Positions 10,101 through 17,577 of a DNA stretch of 64,000 nt are shown in pieces. This DNA is from GCA-020343675 sp964462945. GTDB taxonomy: Bacteria; Planctomycetota; Phycisphaerae; Sedimentisphaerales; Anaerobacaceae. The position numbers and the translations under genes are program-made. Numbering within the stretch: the first letter of the stretch is position 1; the number at the start of each line of letters is the position of its first letter. The stretch covers positions 7,076 through 71,075 of the forward strand of contig CAYWZW010000019.1 in the NCBI GenBank assembly GCA_964462945.1, read 5' to 3'. The notes beneath the pieces are model-generated. The model had not been told where the DNA came from, did no database searches, and worked only from the letters and a program-made list of their open reading frames with translations.

Positions 10101-10299
10101 GCTTTGTGATCGTCACCCGATGCACGGGCCGCTCATCCCAATCCCCGCCCTGCTGCTGGCCCATCAGAAAGGAACCCGGCTCGATACGAACGAACCTCAT
10201 ACCGACCGAGTTTACAAACGCCTGCGGTGTTTGCGCCGAGAAACACAATCCCGCTGCCAGGCAGATGAGTGTCATGGCCGGCCCTTTGCTCTTTATCAT
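7189..10299 (-). CDS. Secreted fusion: FGE-sulfatase-fold domain plus two sialidase-type propellers
   Basis: 1036-residue secreted protein. A signal peptide (MTLICLAAGLCFSA region) is followed by a formylglycine-generating-enzyme-fold domain to about residue 270 (PGSFLMG, RLPTEAEWEYACRAG, GNVEEWCYDWYG, RGGSHS, GFRVV), then two sialidase-like regions with Asp boxes: STDNGATWS, SRDNGMTWV, SKDMGENWT, SFDEGKSWP in the first (about 300-640) and SDDAGKTWR, STDGGVTWT in the second. The FGE part lacks the paired catalytic cysteines near RGGS, so it is probably structural or ligand-binding. ATG 10299 (AAAGG upstream) gives a clean signal peptide; the longer reading does not. It likely cleaves or binds extracellular glycans; substrate unknown. 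Confidence 0.88.
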   Translation of the reverse strand: MIKSKGPAMTLICLAAGLCFSAQTPQAFVNSVGMRFVRIEPGSFLMGQQQGGDWDERPVHRVTITKPFLMAVTEVTNAQYELFDPEHRALRGKLGFCERDDEAVVFVSWHEAAKFCEWLSKKEGKPYRLPTEAEWEYACRAGTTTAYHTGDRLPEQFHKNARATWFPDPARRRAGAEPVPLAVGQTAPNAWGLCDMHGNVEEWCYDWYGPYEQAEQTDPVGRAGGDFKVTRGGSHSTEISFLRSANRLGTLPEDKSWLIGFRVVGGELPDTEPLAARQPALNARDVIQHVQPDWASGPDPNKPHFAGPREYVKIPPGSNGPMYSEHNHDPAIVDCPNGDLLAIWYSCRDEPGRELCVLASRLRYGSQQWEPASTFWDAPDRNDHAPALWFDGRDTIYHFNGLSAAATWGNLATVMRISTDNGATWSKARLINPEHGLRHMPVESVFRTREGFIILPCDAVTGGNGGTAVHVSRDNGMTWVDPGEGRPNPTFASGTTGAWVAGIHASVTQLKDGRLMALGRGNTIDGRMPMSISKDMGENWTYSASEFQPLGSGQRLILTRLHEGPILLVSFTDRKEGMVIRDPAGADRQIFGMFAALSFDEGKSWPVKRLLTDGGPARELDGGGNTGKFVMDRTHAEPRGYLAVTQTPDGLIHLISSKQHYVFNLAWLQQGATTKKQAPERADHSGVPGVVIDHSPAESGRYIGSPSIAVLPNGSYVASHDYFGPSTNENRTAIFHSDDAGKTWRRLAEFDGQFWSSLFVHEGALYIMGTGGQYGGAVIRRSTDGGVTWTTPKDKRSGLLFAEGQYHCAPVPVVVHNGRIWRAMEDRDPPEGWGSNFRSFVMSAPVDADLLNADSWTSSNRLAFDRAWRGRAWLEGNIVVTPDKKLVNILRVECKEAEIAAMVHISQDGRSVSFDPEKDFIDFYGGTNKFTIRYDPVTRRYWSLVNKQMNPTAYRNILTLVSSSDLRTWKVQSVILQHPDSEKHAFQYLDWLFEDKDIIAVSRTACDDGLGGAHRAHDANYLTFHRISNFRELTEQ

Positions 10300-10310
10300 G
10301 GCATCGCCTT

Positions 10311-10577
10311 TCAAGTTCTCTGGTTGCTGTGATCTTCGATAAACTGGCGAACCTGCGGCTTGATATATATCTGCTCGATGTCCGTCACTTTCGGCACGGC
10401 CTCTGCACACATCGCCGCCGTCACGGCTGAGGGGGCCTCCGTATCGACAAACAGAATACGCTGGCCTTTTACAGTGCACAGCCCCCCGCCGCTTCCGCCG
10501 AGCGGTTCGCTGCGGACCACGACGCCGCCGGCCTCCAACAACGCCAAAAGCTCTTCCAGAATCCTTTGCTCGTTCAT
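10311..10577 (-). CDS. Small conserved-looking protein of unknown function
   Basis: 88 residues beginning MNEQRILEELLALLEAGGV, with a glycine-rich hairpin (LGGSGGGLCTVKGQRILFVD) and an acidic C-terminus. No signal peptide. It ends 11 bases before the sialidase fusion and is therefore the probable first gene of that operon; it starts only 22 bases from the likely start of the divergent histidine kinase. The composition is that of a genuine small globular protein, but I do not recognise the family. Confidence 0.7.
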   Translation of the reverse strand: MNEQRILEELLALLEAGGVVVRSEPLGGSGGGLCTVKGQRILFVDTEAPSAVTAAMCAEAVPKVTDIEQIYIKPQVRQFIEDHSNQRT

Positions 10578-10598
10578 TTGCCGTACGTTGCCCTGCGT

Positions 10599-11468
10599 AT
10601 GCCGCCGTTCAAGAAAACACGCACCAAGAGTCGATATAGCTCAATAGAAACAGAATTTTATAGCAGGAGCTGCCAATTGGCAAGCATTACCGAAAAACGC
10701 CTTGCCCTACACAAACGCCTGGAGGTCCAGCAGAGCCAAAACCAGGCTCTGAGGTCTCAGCTCGCCGGTCTGCAGCACCTGGCCAACGTGGGCACGGTCA
10801 GCCACATGATCGCCCATGAAATCAATAATCTGCTCACGCCTCTGCAGAGCTACGCGACCCTGGCCTTGAGCAGCCGCGACGACCAAGCCCTCACTGAAAA
10901 GGCGCTTCAAAAGGCCGTCACAAATTGCCGGCGGGCCTCGAAAGTCATGGAAAGTATGCTCGCCCTGGCCGACGGCAAAACGCAGGAAAAGAAAACAGCC
11001 CGGCTCCGCGATCTTGTCGAGGAGATCTTCACGTGTCTGTGCCGGGATTTCTCCAAGGACGGGATCACGGTGGACATCCGGATTCCGGACGACCTGACCG
11101 TCTGGGGCGTGCCCGTCCAGATCCAGCAGGTCTTGATGAATTTGATTCTCAACGCCCGCGATGCCATGCTGCCGCGCGGCGGCATCCTGGCTGTCAGGGC
11201 CGGCCAGACGAGCGATGCGGTTGAGATAGAAGTCACCGACACAGGCAGTGGAATTGAAACAGGCAACCTGGAAAACATCTTCGAGACCTTCTTCACCACA
11301 AAAAAGGACAAAGGCCCGGCGTCCCAACATTCAGGGACGGGCCTCGGCCTGGCCTTCTGCAAAATGATCGTCGATGGACACGAAGGCTTCATTTCGGTAG
11401 AATCCAAGCCCGGTCAAGGGAGCAGTTTCAGGATAACACTGCCCCATCCACGGTCGGGTCATTGTTGA
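10599..11468 (+). CDS. Soluble sensor histidine kinase
   Basis: 289-residue histidine kinase without membrane segments. Residues about 30-60 are coiled coil; the H-box is SHMIAHEINN with H73; the ATPase domain carries the N-box (NLILNARDAM), G1 (DTGSGI), F-box (FETFFTTK) and G2 (GTGLGL). The architecture resembles PAS-less NtrB-like kinases. ATG 10599 is chosen although no Shine-Dalgarno is obvious; TTG 10566 would overlap the start of the divergent 88-residue gene. No sensor domain is visible, so the signal may come through a partner. The single-domain receiver at 6.1-6.6 kb is a candidate target. Confidence 0.88.
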   Translation: MPPFKKTRTKSRYSSIETEFYSRSCQLASITEKRLALHKRLEVQQSQNQALRSQLAGLQHLANVGTVSHMIAHEINNLLTPLQSYATLALSSRDDQALTEKALQKAVTNCRRASKVMESMLALADGKTQEKKTARLRDLVEEIFTCLCRDFSKDGITVDIRIPDDLTVWGVPVQIQQVLMNLILNARDAMLPRGGILAVRAGQTSDAVEIEVTDTGSGIETGNLENIFETFFTTKKDKGPASQHSGTGLGLAFCKMIVDGHEGFISVESKPGQGSSFRITLPHPRSGHC

Positions 11469-11522
11469 CGGCGGCTCAGGGGCCAAAAATTGTTCTGACG
11501 CTGCTGCTTTTGCGCAGCCTGT

Positions 11523-11553
11523 CCCTTCGCAGGCTGTGAGCAGAGTCGAAGGG
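11523..11553 (+). promoter_or_regulatory. Hairpin whose 3' arm contains the ribosome binding site
   Basis: CCCTTCG (11523-11529) pairs perfectly with CGAAGGG (11547-11553). The AAGGG of the right arm is the only Shine-Dalgarno candidate for ATG 11560, six bases away, so folding would hide it. The string also resembles short dispersed palindromic repeats ending in GAGTCGAAGG that occur in many bacterial genomes, so it may be a repeat that happens to sit here. Confidence 0.5.
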
Positions 11554-11559
11554 CTCACA

Positions 11560-13197
11560 ATGACAGGCGGTCGGTACATTCGTTCTGTTGGGAGCTTGAA
11601 GTTGGATACGCGAATATCGCCAGGAGTAATTCGTATCATTGTTGTTCTGATACTGGCCGTTTTGGCGCTTGCCGTCCTGGCTAATAGTATGACCAAGCCG
11701 GTGGGCCGGGATGAACAGATGTACTGCACCGGGGCCGTCTGCATGGCCCAGGGCAAGATGATTTACAGGGACTTTTCATACGCGGCCCAGATGCCCTACC
11801 ACCCTTTGCTGTGCGCGGCCCTGTTCAGACTTTTTGACACCACTCATTATTTGCTGGTTGTCCGGCTGCTCTCGTGCGTGTGTGACGTTCTCGTCATGGT
11901 GTGCATCGTCGGGATATACCGGCACATTTTCAAGCCGTTCGCAATCACCGGAGTGCTATTGGGTCTGGCGGCGGCCGTGCTGTATGTATTCAATCCGCTC
12001 GTCGATTATGCCAACGGCTACGCCTGGAACCACGACGTCGTAATCCTGTGCGTTGTGTTGTCTTTCTGGCTGTTTGTATCAATCGATGTTGAGCATAAGG
12101 CAAGATATTGGCGGATTGGGACTATAGGTGCGCTGCTGACATTCGCAACGTGCATGCGGATAACGACCGCGATGGTGGAACTGCTATTTTTTGTCGTATT
12201 GCTGGCTGAGCCAGCCCCGTCGATAAAACAGAGATTCAAGAGCGTCCTGCCGTTTTTGATTGCGGCAGTTTGTGTGTTGGTTTGGCCTGTCTGGGTGATA
12301 GCCCAGGCGCCGCGAGCATTTTTCCTCAACTTAGTGAAAATACCGACACTGTACGGCGAATGGCTGGGCAAAATAGGATCAGTTTATGACAAATCGTTCC
12401 TGACGTTCACCTGCCTTAAGATGCCAGGATATTTTGTACTTATCGTGGCAGCGGTCTATCTTTGCCTGACAACTGCATTTCTTCGCAGTAAGTTGAAGAT
12501 AACAAACGGAAGAAGTTTATTGCTTGCCGGGCTGCTGCCGCTGGCATTCTTTATAATTGCACTGGTTCCGCCTACGATGTGGATACAGTACCTTGCGATG
12601 CCAGTGCCTTTTCTGATAATCAGTTTTGCAGAGCCGCTGCTGTATTTGCGAGGACTTGCCGAACGGGCTGCCGGAAGACTGCACTTTCAGGTGGCATGCG
12701 TCGTCATTGGTGGATGTACGCTTGTGGCGATTACGGCTTGCGGGCTGGGGCCTGACCCTGTTCTACGCCCACCAAGAATGCCATCGTATTATGTTGCGCT
12801 TAACAGAATCTTGATGGTCTCTGTGCCGGAGGTCTGGGAACCGGTACGCCTGCATAAGATTTCAGAAGATATAGCTCAACAAACGAAAGAGCCCAAGCAG
12901 ATACTCACCTTAGCCCCCCTGCTCGCTCTCGAAGGCGGCGGTGAGATTTACACTGAACTGTCCGCCGGGGCCATCATCTATCGGATTGCGGATTCTCTCT
13001 CGCCTGACGAGCGCCGGATAACGCATACGGCAGGCCCGAAAAGCCTGCCGGACTTGCTTGAGAAGAACCCGCCTTCAGCCGTCATACTCGGCGTGGAAAT
13101 GCAGCGCCTTGAAGCGCCGATTTTAGAATCGGTCGTCAGGGCCGATTGGCAGAGAAAGAACTACCAGGACGGCCCGACTGCTTACTTCAAGCCCTAA
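11560..13197 (+). CDS. GT-C fold glycosyltransferase (GT39/ArnT-like) membrane protein
   Basis: 545-residue polytopic membrane protein with about ten hydrophobic helices and a C-terminal soluble part from about residue 430. After the first helix comes the acidic motif GRDEQMYCTGA (D51-E52) and then QGKMIYRDFSY, the layout of the first periplasmic loop in lipid-phosphate-sugar dependent GT-C transferases. It probably moves a sugar from a polyprenyl phosphate carrier to an envelope acceptor. ATG 11560 has AAGGG six bases upstream inside a hairpin. Some codons are AT-richer than in neighbouring genes. Donor and acceptor unknown. Confidence 0.8.
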   Translation: MTGGRYIRSVGSLKLDTRISPGVIRIIVVLILAVLALAVLANSMTKPVGRDEQMYCTGAVCMAQGKMIYRDFSYAAQMPYHPLLCAALFRLFDTTHYLLVVRLLSCVCDVLVMVCIVGIYRHIFKPFAITGVLLGLAAAVLYVFNPLVDYANGYAWNHDVVILCVVLSFWLFVSIDVEHKARYWRIGTIGALLTFATCMRITTAMVELLFFVVLLAEPAPSIKQRFKSVLPFLIAAVCVLVWPVWVIAQAPRAFFLNLVKIPTLYGEWLGKIGSVYDKSFLTFTCLKMPGYFVLIVAAVYLCLTTAFLRSKLKITNGRSLLLAGLLPLAFFIIALVPPTMWIQYLAMPVPFLIISFAEPLLYLRGLAERAAGRLHFQVACVVIGGCTLVAITACGLGPDPVLRPPRMPSYYVALNRILMVSVPEVWEPVRLHKISEDIAQQTKEPKQILTLAPLLALEGGGEIYTELSAGAIIYRIADSLSPDERRITHTAGPKSLPDLLEKNPPSAVILGVEMQRLEAPILESVVRADWQRKNYQDGPTAYFKP

Positions 13198-13243
13198 TAA
13201 AGGCGAGCACTACAATATTTTACCGTCGTCCATCCGATTTGGG

Positions 13244-13272
13244 TTGACGGTGAATTCAAGTCACGCTATGTT
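13244..13272 (+). promoter_or_regulatory. Sigma-70-type promoter for the MetE-like gene
   Basis: TTGACG at 13244-13249 and TATGTT at 13267-13272 with a 17-base spacer. The expected transcript start near 13279 gives a leader of about 22 bases before ATG 13301 and rules out a longer reading from the TTG at 13244. Confidence 0.65.
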
Positions 13273-13300
13273 GTGGTTGGTGGCAGTGCGAGGATGTGAC

Positions 13301-13999
13301 ATGTGCAAAAAAGAAATCGTAACACAAATCGGATCGTTGCCCTACGACGATGTCCAGGAGGCTGTAAAGTTCAGCCTGCGGCATGACATACCGTTTCTCC
13401 CGGAGCTTCCGAAGCGGGGCGACGCGATGCTGGATTACATCAAGAACCCCGGCCACTTGAGCTGTCTGGAGACCTTCAAGAAAAGGGTCGAGAGTCGCGA
13501 AACCGTCAAGATACAATGCGTGGGTCCCGCCACCCTCATCCTCAGCGGATACAGCGAGGATGAGGCAATCAGCAGGACCTGCCAGCATATTGATTCTCTG
13601 CTCAACGGCTTGCGTGCGCGCACTATCATTCTCTTTTTGGATGAGCCTGCGCTGGGGCAGGCGGGATTCGACTACCACCGGCTGTGGTCGCCGCTCTTCG
13701 AGAGCTTCGGCGTCACGCCGGGCGTGCACGTCTGCGGCAATATGAACTGGGACGAACTATTCCGTTCTCAAGTCGAGATTATCAGCTTCGATGCCTCGCA
13801 ATACGACATTACCAAGTACCCCGCGTACCGGAACGGCAAGAGGATCGCCTGGGGAATAAAGACCAGAGAGAATGTCAAGGATTTTCAGGAAGGCGACTTA
13901 CTGACGCTGCCCTGTGGCATGGGGCCGAAGCTCTACAGCACGGACGATTGCGAAATCTGCCTGGGCAGTTTGCTGCAGATTGCGGGTGACTTTCGATGA
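13301..13999 (+). CDS. MetE/UROD-like zinc-binding protein (cobalamin-independent methionine synthase C-terminal fold)
   Basis: 232-residue TIM-barrel protein related to the C-terminal catalytic half of MetE. It opens VTQIGSLPYDDVQEAVKFS, includes VGPATLILSG and FLDEPALG, and keeps a candidate zinc triad: His and Cys in GVHVCGNMNW and a Cys in LTLPCGMGPK. MetE itself is about three times longer, so this is one of the short archaeal-type or methyltransferase-like members; the methyl donor cannot be told. ATG 13301 has AGGATG upstream. Its stop overlaps the next start as ATGA, so it is translationally coupled to a secreted glycosidase-like protein, an odd pairing. Confidence 0.75.
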   Translation: MCKKEIVTQIGSLPYDDVQEAVKFSLRHDIPFLPELPKRGDAMLDYIKNPGHLSCLETFKKRVESRETVKIQCVGPATLILSGYSEDEAISRTCQHIDSLLNGLRARTIILFLDEPALGQAGFDYHRLWSPLFESFGVTPGVHVCGNMNWDELFRSQVEIISFDASQYDITKYPAYRNGKRIAWGIKTRENVKDFQEGDLLTLPCGMGPKLYSTDDCEICLGSLLQIAGDFR

Positions 14000-15945
14000 T
14001 TATGACGAGGCTATTTGAAGTAATGCCGGCCCGGTCGATTCGCAGAAGCGCCTTTGCGCCCATCATGCGGGTAGTTGTGCTCGTCTTTCTGCTCGCCTGC
14101 CTGGCGCAAGCCGAACCGCTTACCTTGCCGCTGGAGCAGCGCCCCGAGTGGCTGCAACGAGACGGGATCGTCATGGCGGGCAGTTGGGAACCCTTGCTGT
14201 TTCGCGTTCGGCGCGATGGAAGCGACGGCTATACGCCGGCCGCCGAGCAGCGCGCCGCCTACACACGGGAACACAGCCCCGAGATGATTGCCGAGCTCAA
14301 GGCCCTCGGCGTGAATTTCATCATGATGCACTGCTACAAGGGCGCCGGCCTTGAGGCCGAACGCGAAAGCATGGCCGACGCGGTCAAGTTCGCGCAACTG
14401 TGCCGTGACGCTGGCTTGCGAGTGGGCGTGTATAACTTCAGCGGGGCCTTTCTCTGGGAGCCTTTGTTCAAAGAGGCGCCGCAGGCCAGAGACTGGGTAC
14501 TCCTTGATGCGAACGGCCGGCCGCTCACGTATGGCGGCAGCGCCACGTACCGCTACCGCTGGAATCGCAACCATGCCGGTGCTCAGGCGTTCTACCGGCA
14601 GATTGTTCGATTTGCCGTCAATGAGATTGGAGCCGATCTGCTGCACTTTGACAACTACGAGTACGGCCCCGGTCAGGACGCGAACTCCGTCCGGCGATTC
14701 CGCGGCTATCTCGGCCGGACCTTCACGGCCTCGCAGCTTAAGAAGATGGGCGTCGATGACCTGAATGCCGTGCAGCCCCCCATAGCCGGTCCGCCGCAGA
14801 ACATGCTGCGCCGGGCGTGGCTGGAGTTTTCCTGCTGGTCGCTCGCCGATTCCTATCACGACATGGGCCGGTACGCCCGTACGCTCCGCAGCGACATCCT
14901 CATCGAGTGCAACCCCGGCGGTCCGGGAAATTCGATTCGCCCGCCGGTGGACCACGGACGGCTTCTTCAGGGCGGCGAGGCCTTCTGGGACGAGGGAGAA
15001 CCTCCCGGCTACCAGGGCGGGCAACTGCGTACCCGAATACGCACGTACAAAGTCGCCAGGCGGATGGACAACGTCGCGTTTGCGTACACGACCACGCCCC
15101 TTGAGATGGCCGAGTCCATGGCGTTCAACCGCGACTGCCTTGGCTGCATCTGCTGGTTCGAGTACGCCAAGCTCGTCGCCAAGCCCGGCTCGAACGAGCC
15201 TGTCTCCGAGGCTCTTGCCCCATTCATTCGCTTCTTTCACAGGCGCCGCGATCTGCTGCGCCAAGCCGAGGTCGTCGCCGACGTGGCGGTTCTTCGGAGC
15301 TTCCCGTCGCAGGTATTCGCTGATTCAGATTGCGCCAAACTCACGTATCGAGTCGAACAGACGCTGATCGAAAACCGGGCCTGCTTCCAGATCATATATG
15401 ACCACCACCTGAGCGATTTGAGCCGCTATCGTGCTCTGGTTCTTGCCGGTTGTGTGGCTCTGTCTGACGGGCAGGTAGAGCAAATCAGGCGATACGTCAA
15501 GTCCGGCGGACGTCTCTGTGTCATCGGCCCGGTCGCCACGCACGACCAGTGGCTACTTCCACGAGAAAAACCGGCGTTGGATGACCTGCCGGCCGCCGGC
15601 GTGGTGCGCATCGGCGAAAACGACGATATCCTCGGTGCAGTCAGGCAAGCCTGTGCGAACGAGCTTTCCTTGTTGGTTCAGGCCGAATCCGGACTCTGTT
15701 CCGAGCTGACCCAACAGCCCGGCAAACGCCTCGTGCATTTGGTGAACTACCGCGATGATAAACCTGTCAAAGATTTCTCGATCAACCTGTGTGTGCCTGC
15801 CGATCGCCGGGTCAAAGCGGTGAACCTGGCCGGTCCCGAGCGAGAAGACGACCTTGAGTTGACCTTTCAGGAGCAAGGTGGCGCCGTGACGTTCCGCGTG
15901 CCGGAGGTACGCACCTACGAGATCGCCGTGGTCACTATGGAATAG
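13996..15945 (+). CDS. Secreted glycoside-hydrolase-like protein
   Basis: 649 residues with a signal peptide (VVVLVFLLACLAQAEP). The main domain (about 35-440) looks like a TIM barrel of the glycoside hydrolase type: GVNFIMMHCYKGAG, a GVYNFSGAFLWEP strand, and GADLLHFDNYEYGP, where the DNYEYG acidic cluster could be catalytic. Residues about 445-560 (YRALVLAGCVALSDGQVEQ, YVKSGGRLCVIGP) resemble the amidotransferase-like domain found in GH42 and related enzymes, and the end is a small beta domain. Coupled by a 4-base overlap to the MetE-like gene, and its end overlaps the convergent carboxypeptidase by 11 bases. Family not assigned; substrate unknown. Confidence 0.75.
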   Translation: MIMTRLFEVMPARSIRRSAFAPIMRVVVLVFLLACLAQAEPLTLPLEQRPEWLQRDGIVMAGSWEPLLFRVRRDGSDGYTPAAEQRAAYTREHSPEMIAELKALGVNFIMMHCYKGAGLEAERESMADAVKFAQLCRDAGLRVGVYNFSGAFLWEPLFKEAPQARDWVLLDANGRPLTYGGSATYRYRWNRNHAGAQAFYRQIVRFAVNEIGADLLHFDNYEYGPGQDANSVRRFRGYLGRTFTASQLKKMGVDDLNAVQPPIAGPPQNMLRRAWLEFSCWSLADSYHDMGRYARTLRSDILIECNPGGPGNSIRPPVDHGRLLQGGEAFWDEGEPPGYQGGQLRTRIRTYKVARRMDNVAFAYTTTPLEMAESMAFNRDCLGCICWFEYAKLVAKPGSNEPVSEALAPFIRFFHRRRDLLRQAEVVADVAVLRSFPSQVFADSDCAKLTYRVEQTLIENRACFQIIYDHHLSDLSRYRALVLAGCVALSDGQVEQIRRYVKSGGRLCVIGPVATHDQWLLPREKPALDDLPAAGVVRIGENDDILGAVRQACANELSLLVQAESGLCSELTQQPGKRLVHLVNYRDDKPVKDFSINLCVPADRRVKAVNLAGPEREDDLELTFQEQGGAVTFRVPEVRTYEIAVVTME

Positions 15946-17392
15946 GACCGCTGCTATTTTGGGGCTCAGATGTCTCGCTGCGGCTATCGGCGTCGTCGAT
16001 AATGGCTTCTGCAATATCGTTGACGGCCGTGCGGGTTTGGCCGTTGGTGTTGTTGGCGAGAATGGAGAATATGTAGTCGCCCGCGGCCGTGCTGCACACA
16101 CCAGAGAAGGACTTGACACCGTTAATGTACCCCGTCTTGCCTCTTATCCTGCTTTGGTACTTTTCTTCTTTGAAGTACTTCTCGATTGTCCCATCGTCTC
16201 CCCCTACCGCGAGAGAGTCCCTGTAGAACTGCCAATTCCTGCTTCTGTAAACGTCCAGGAGTACTGTCGTTATAGCATACGCCGTAAGCTCGTTTTGTCT
16301 GCTCAGGCCGCTGCCGTCGTCGATGTAGAATTGGCTTTCATCGAGACCAAGCTCCGAAAGATATTTGCTGACGAGATCTCGCCCCCTGTCCCAGCTGCCG
16401 TTTTTCCGGTCGGGGTTACCCTGGGCGGCAATCTTCTTGAACAGCGATTCGGCGGCCAATCCGAGGCTGTTCTTGTTGCACCGCGCCAGGCAGTCGGCGA
16501 TCGGCGTGCTGTATTCGACAAGAGGCCGCACGCCGCTGTAATCGTCCAGCGTTTTTTCCACGAGCTGGCCTTTCACGGTTATGTCCGCCTTGGCAAGGTG
16601 CTCGTACAGCAGGAACCCGAAAAAGGCGGCCGGTCTTTCAATCGCCACGTCGAACGGCCCGACGGCGTCTCCGCACTTGCCGAAAACAGTCAACTGGTTC
16701 GGCTGACGATTGCGATAGGCTCCCACGGCGCCGGCGCCCTTCGATATCGGCTCGATCTTGTTGATGAGCGTCACGAACGCGGTTTGCGGCTCGACGAACA
16801 CGGCGACCTTGCCGTCGATATTCTTGGCCGTAATCCTCACACAATTGTCGTTAAAACTCAGGCCGCTCACTTCGCAGGCGTACCACTTGTTCAGGTCCTC
16901 AGCCGGCCAGCTCGGGTGGACCGGCTGGTTATCGAACACGCTGCTGTCAACAATAATATCTTCGATGGTTCCTATGCCCTTGGACTTGAGGGCGTTTGCG
17001 ATGTCCTTGAATATCCAGCCCGGCTCCCGACCGTACTTGGCGTCGGTTTTTTCATCGCCCAGCAGCGGGTCGCCGCTTCCGATGACGACCAGGGCGTTGC
17101 CCAGGAGCCCGACCTTCGTTGTGAACTGGTAATCAGGCCCCAGATATCTCAACGCCGCGGCGCTGGTGATTATCTTCATGTTTGAAGCCGGTATCATCAG
17201 CTCTCCGGCGTCGTGGTCATAGAGCGTCCGGCCTGACGGGGCCTCCACGATGTGAATGGAAAACTGGACCCTCTTCTGGAGAGACGCGCTGATAATACCG
17301 TCAATCTGCTCCGCCAAATCCGCTTTCGCGAAGCAGCCGAGGCCAAGAGCAAATCCGACCGCAACCAACAGCTTTTTCATCTGAGCTTTCAT
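15935..17392 (-). CDS. D-alanyl-D-alanine carboxypeptidase/endopeptidase, PBP4 (peptidase S13) family
   Basis: 485-residue periplasmic penicillin-binding protein of the DacB type that trims peptidoglycan stem peptides. A signal peptide (KKLLVAVGFALGLGCFAKA) is followed by the SxxK motif PASNMK (S70, K73) and KTG in RGKTGYINGV. The middle motif, normally S-x-N, reads SLG in CNKNSLGLAAESLF, so the asparagine appears replaced. The fold-specific insert between SxxK and the second motif (YQFTTKVGLLGNALVVIGSG cut here) is present. ATG 17392 or ATG 17380 are both possible. Convergent with the glycosidase-like gene and divergent from the sigma factor. Confidence 0.9.
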   Translation of the reverse strand: MKAQMKKLLVAVGFALGLGCFAKADLAEQIDGIISASLQKRVQFSIHIVEAPSGRTLYDHDAGELMIPASNMKIITSAAALRYLGPDYQFTTKVGLLGNALVVIGSGDPLLGDEKTDAKYGREPGWIFKDIANALKSKGIGTIEDIIVDSSVFDNQPVHPSWPAEDLNKWYACEVSGLSFNDNCVRITAKNIDGKVAVFVEPQTAFVTLINKIEPISKGAGAVGAYRNRQPNQLTVFGKCGDAVGPFDVAIERPAAFFGFLLYEHLAKADITVKGQLVEKTLDDYSGVRPLVEYSTPIADCLARCNKNSLGLAAESLFKKIAAQGNPDRKNGSWDRGRDLVSKYLSELGLDESQFYIDDGSGLSRQNELTAYAITTVLLDVYRSRNWQFYRDSLAVGGDDGTIEKYFKEEKYQSRIRGKTGYINGVKSFSGVCSTAAGDYIFSILANNTNGQTRTAVNDIAEAIIDDADSRSETSEPQNSSGPIP

Positions 17393-17522
17393 AATACGCG
17401 GGATTATTTCACAACTGCCGCGGCATATCAACCATTTTCTTGGTCCTGACAAAAGCCGCCGGTGTTCGACGCACTTATCCCGTCCGGCTCCGGCGTTGGG
17501 CAATCCCCATCCGGATTTGCTG

Positions 17523-17551
17523 TTGCGGGAAAACCCCATTCAAAGTACACT
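17523..17551 (+). promoter_or_regulatory. Putative sigma-70-type promoter for the ECF sigma factor gene
   Basis: TTGCGG at 17523-17528 and TACACT at 17546-17551, 17-base spacer, about 20 bases upstream of the likely transcript start region before ATG 17578. The -10 is only a fair match. Confidence 0.4.
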
Positions 17552-17577
17552 GTTTCCTGCCGGTCAGGACAGATTTG

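Noticed and set aside
9316..10332. 338-codon plus-strand frame over the FGE-fold region
   Set aside because: Arginine-rich antisense of a well-supported gene; no ribosome binding site.
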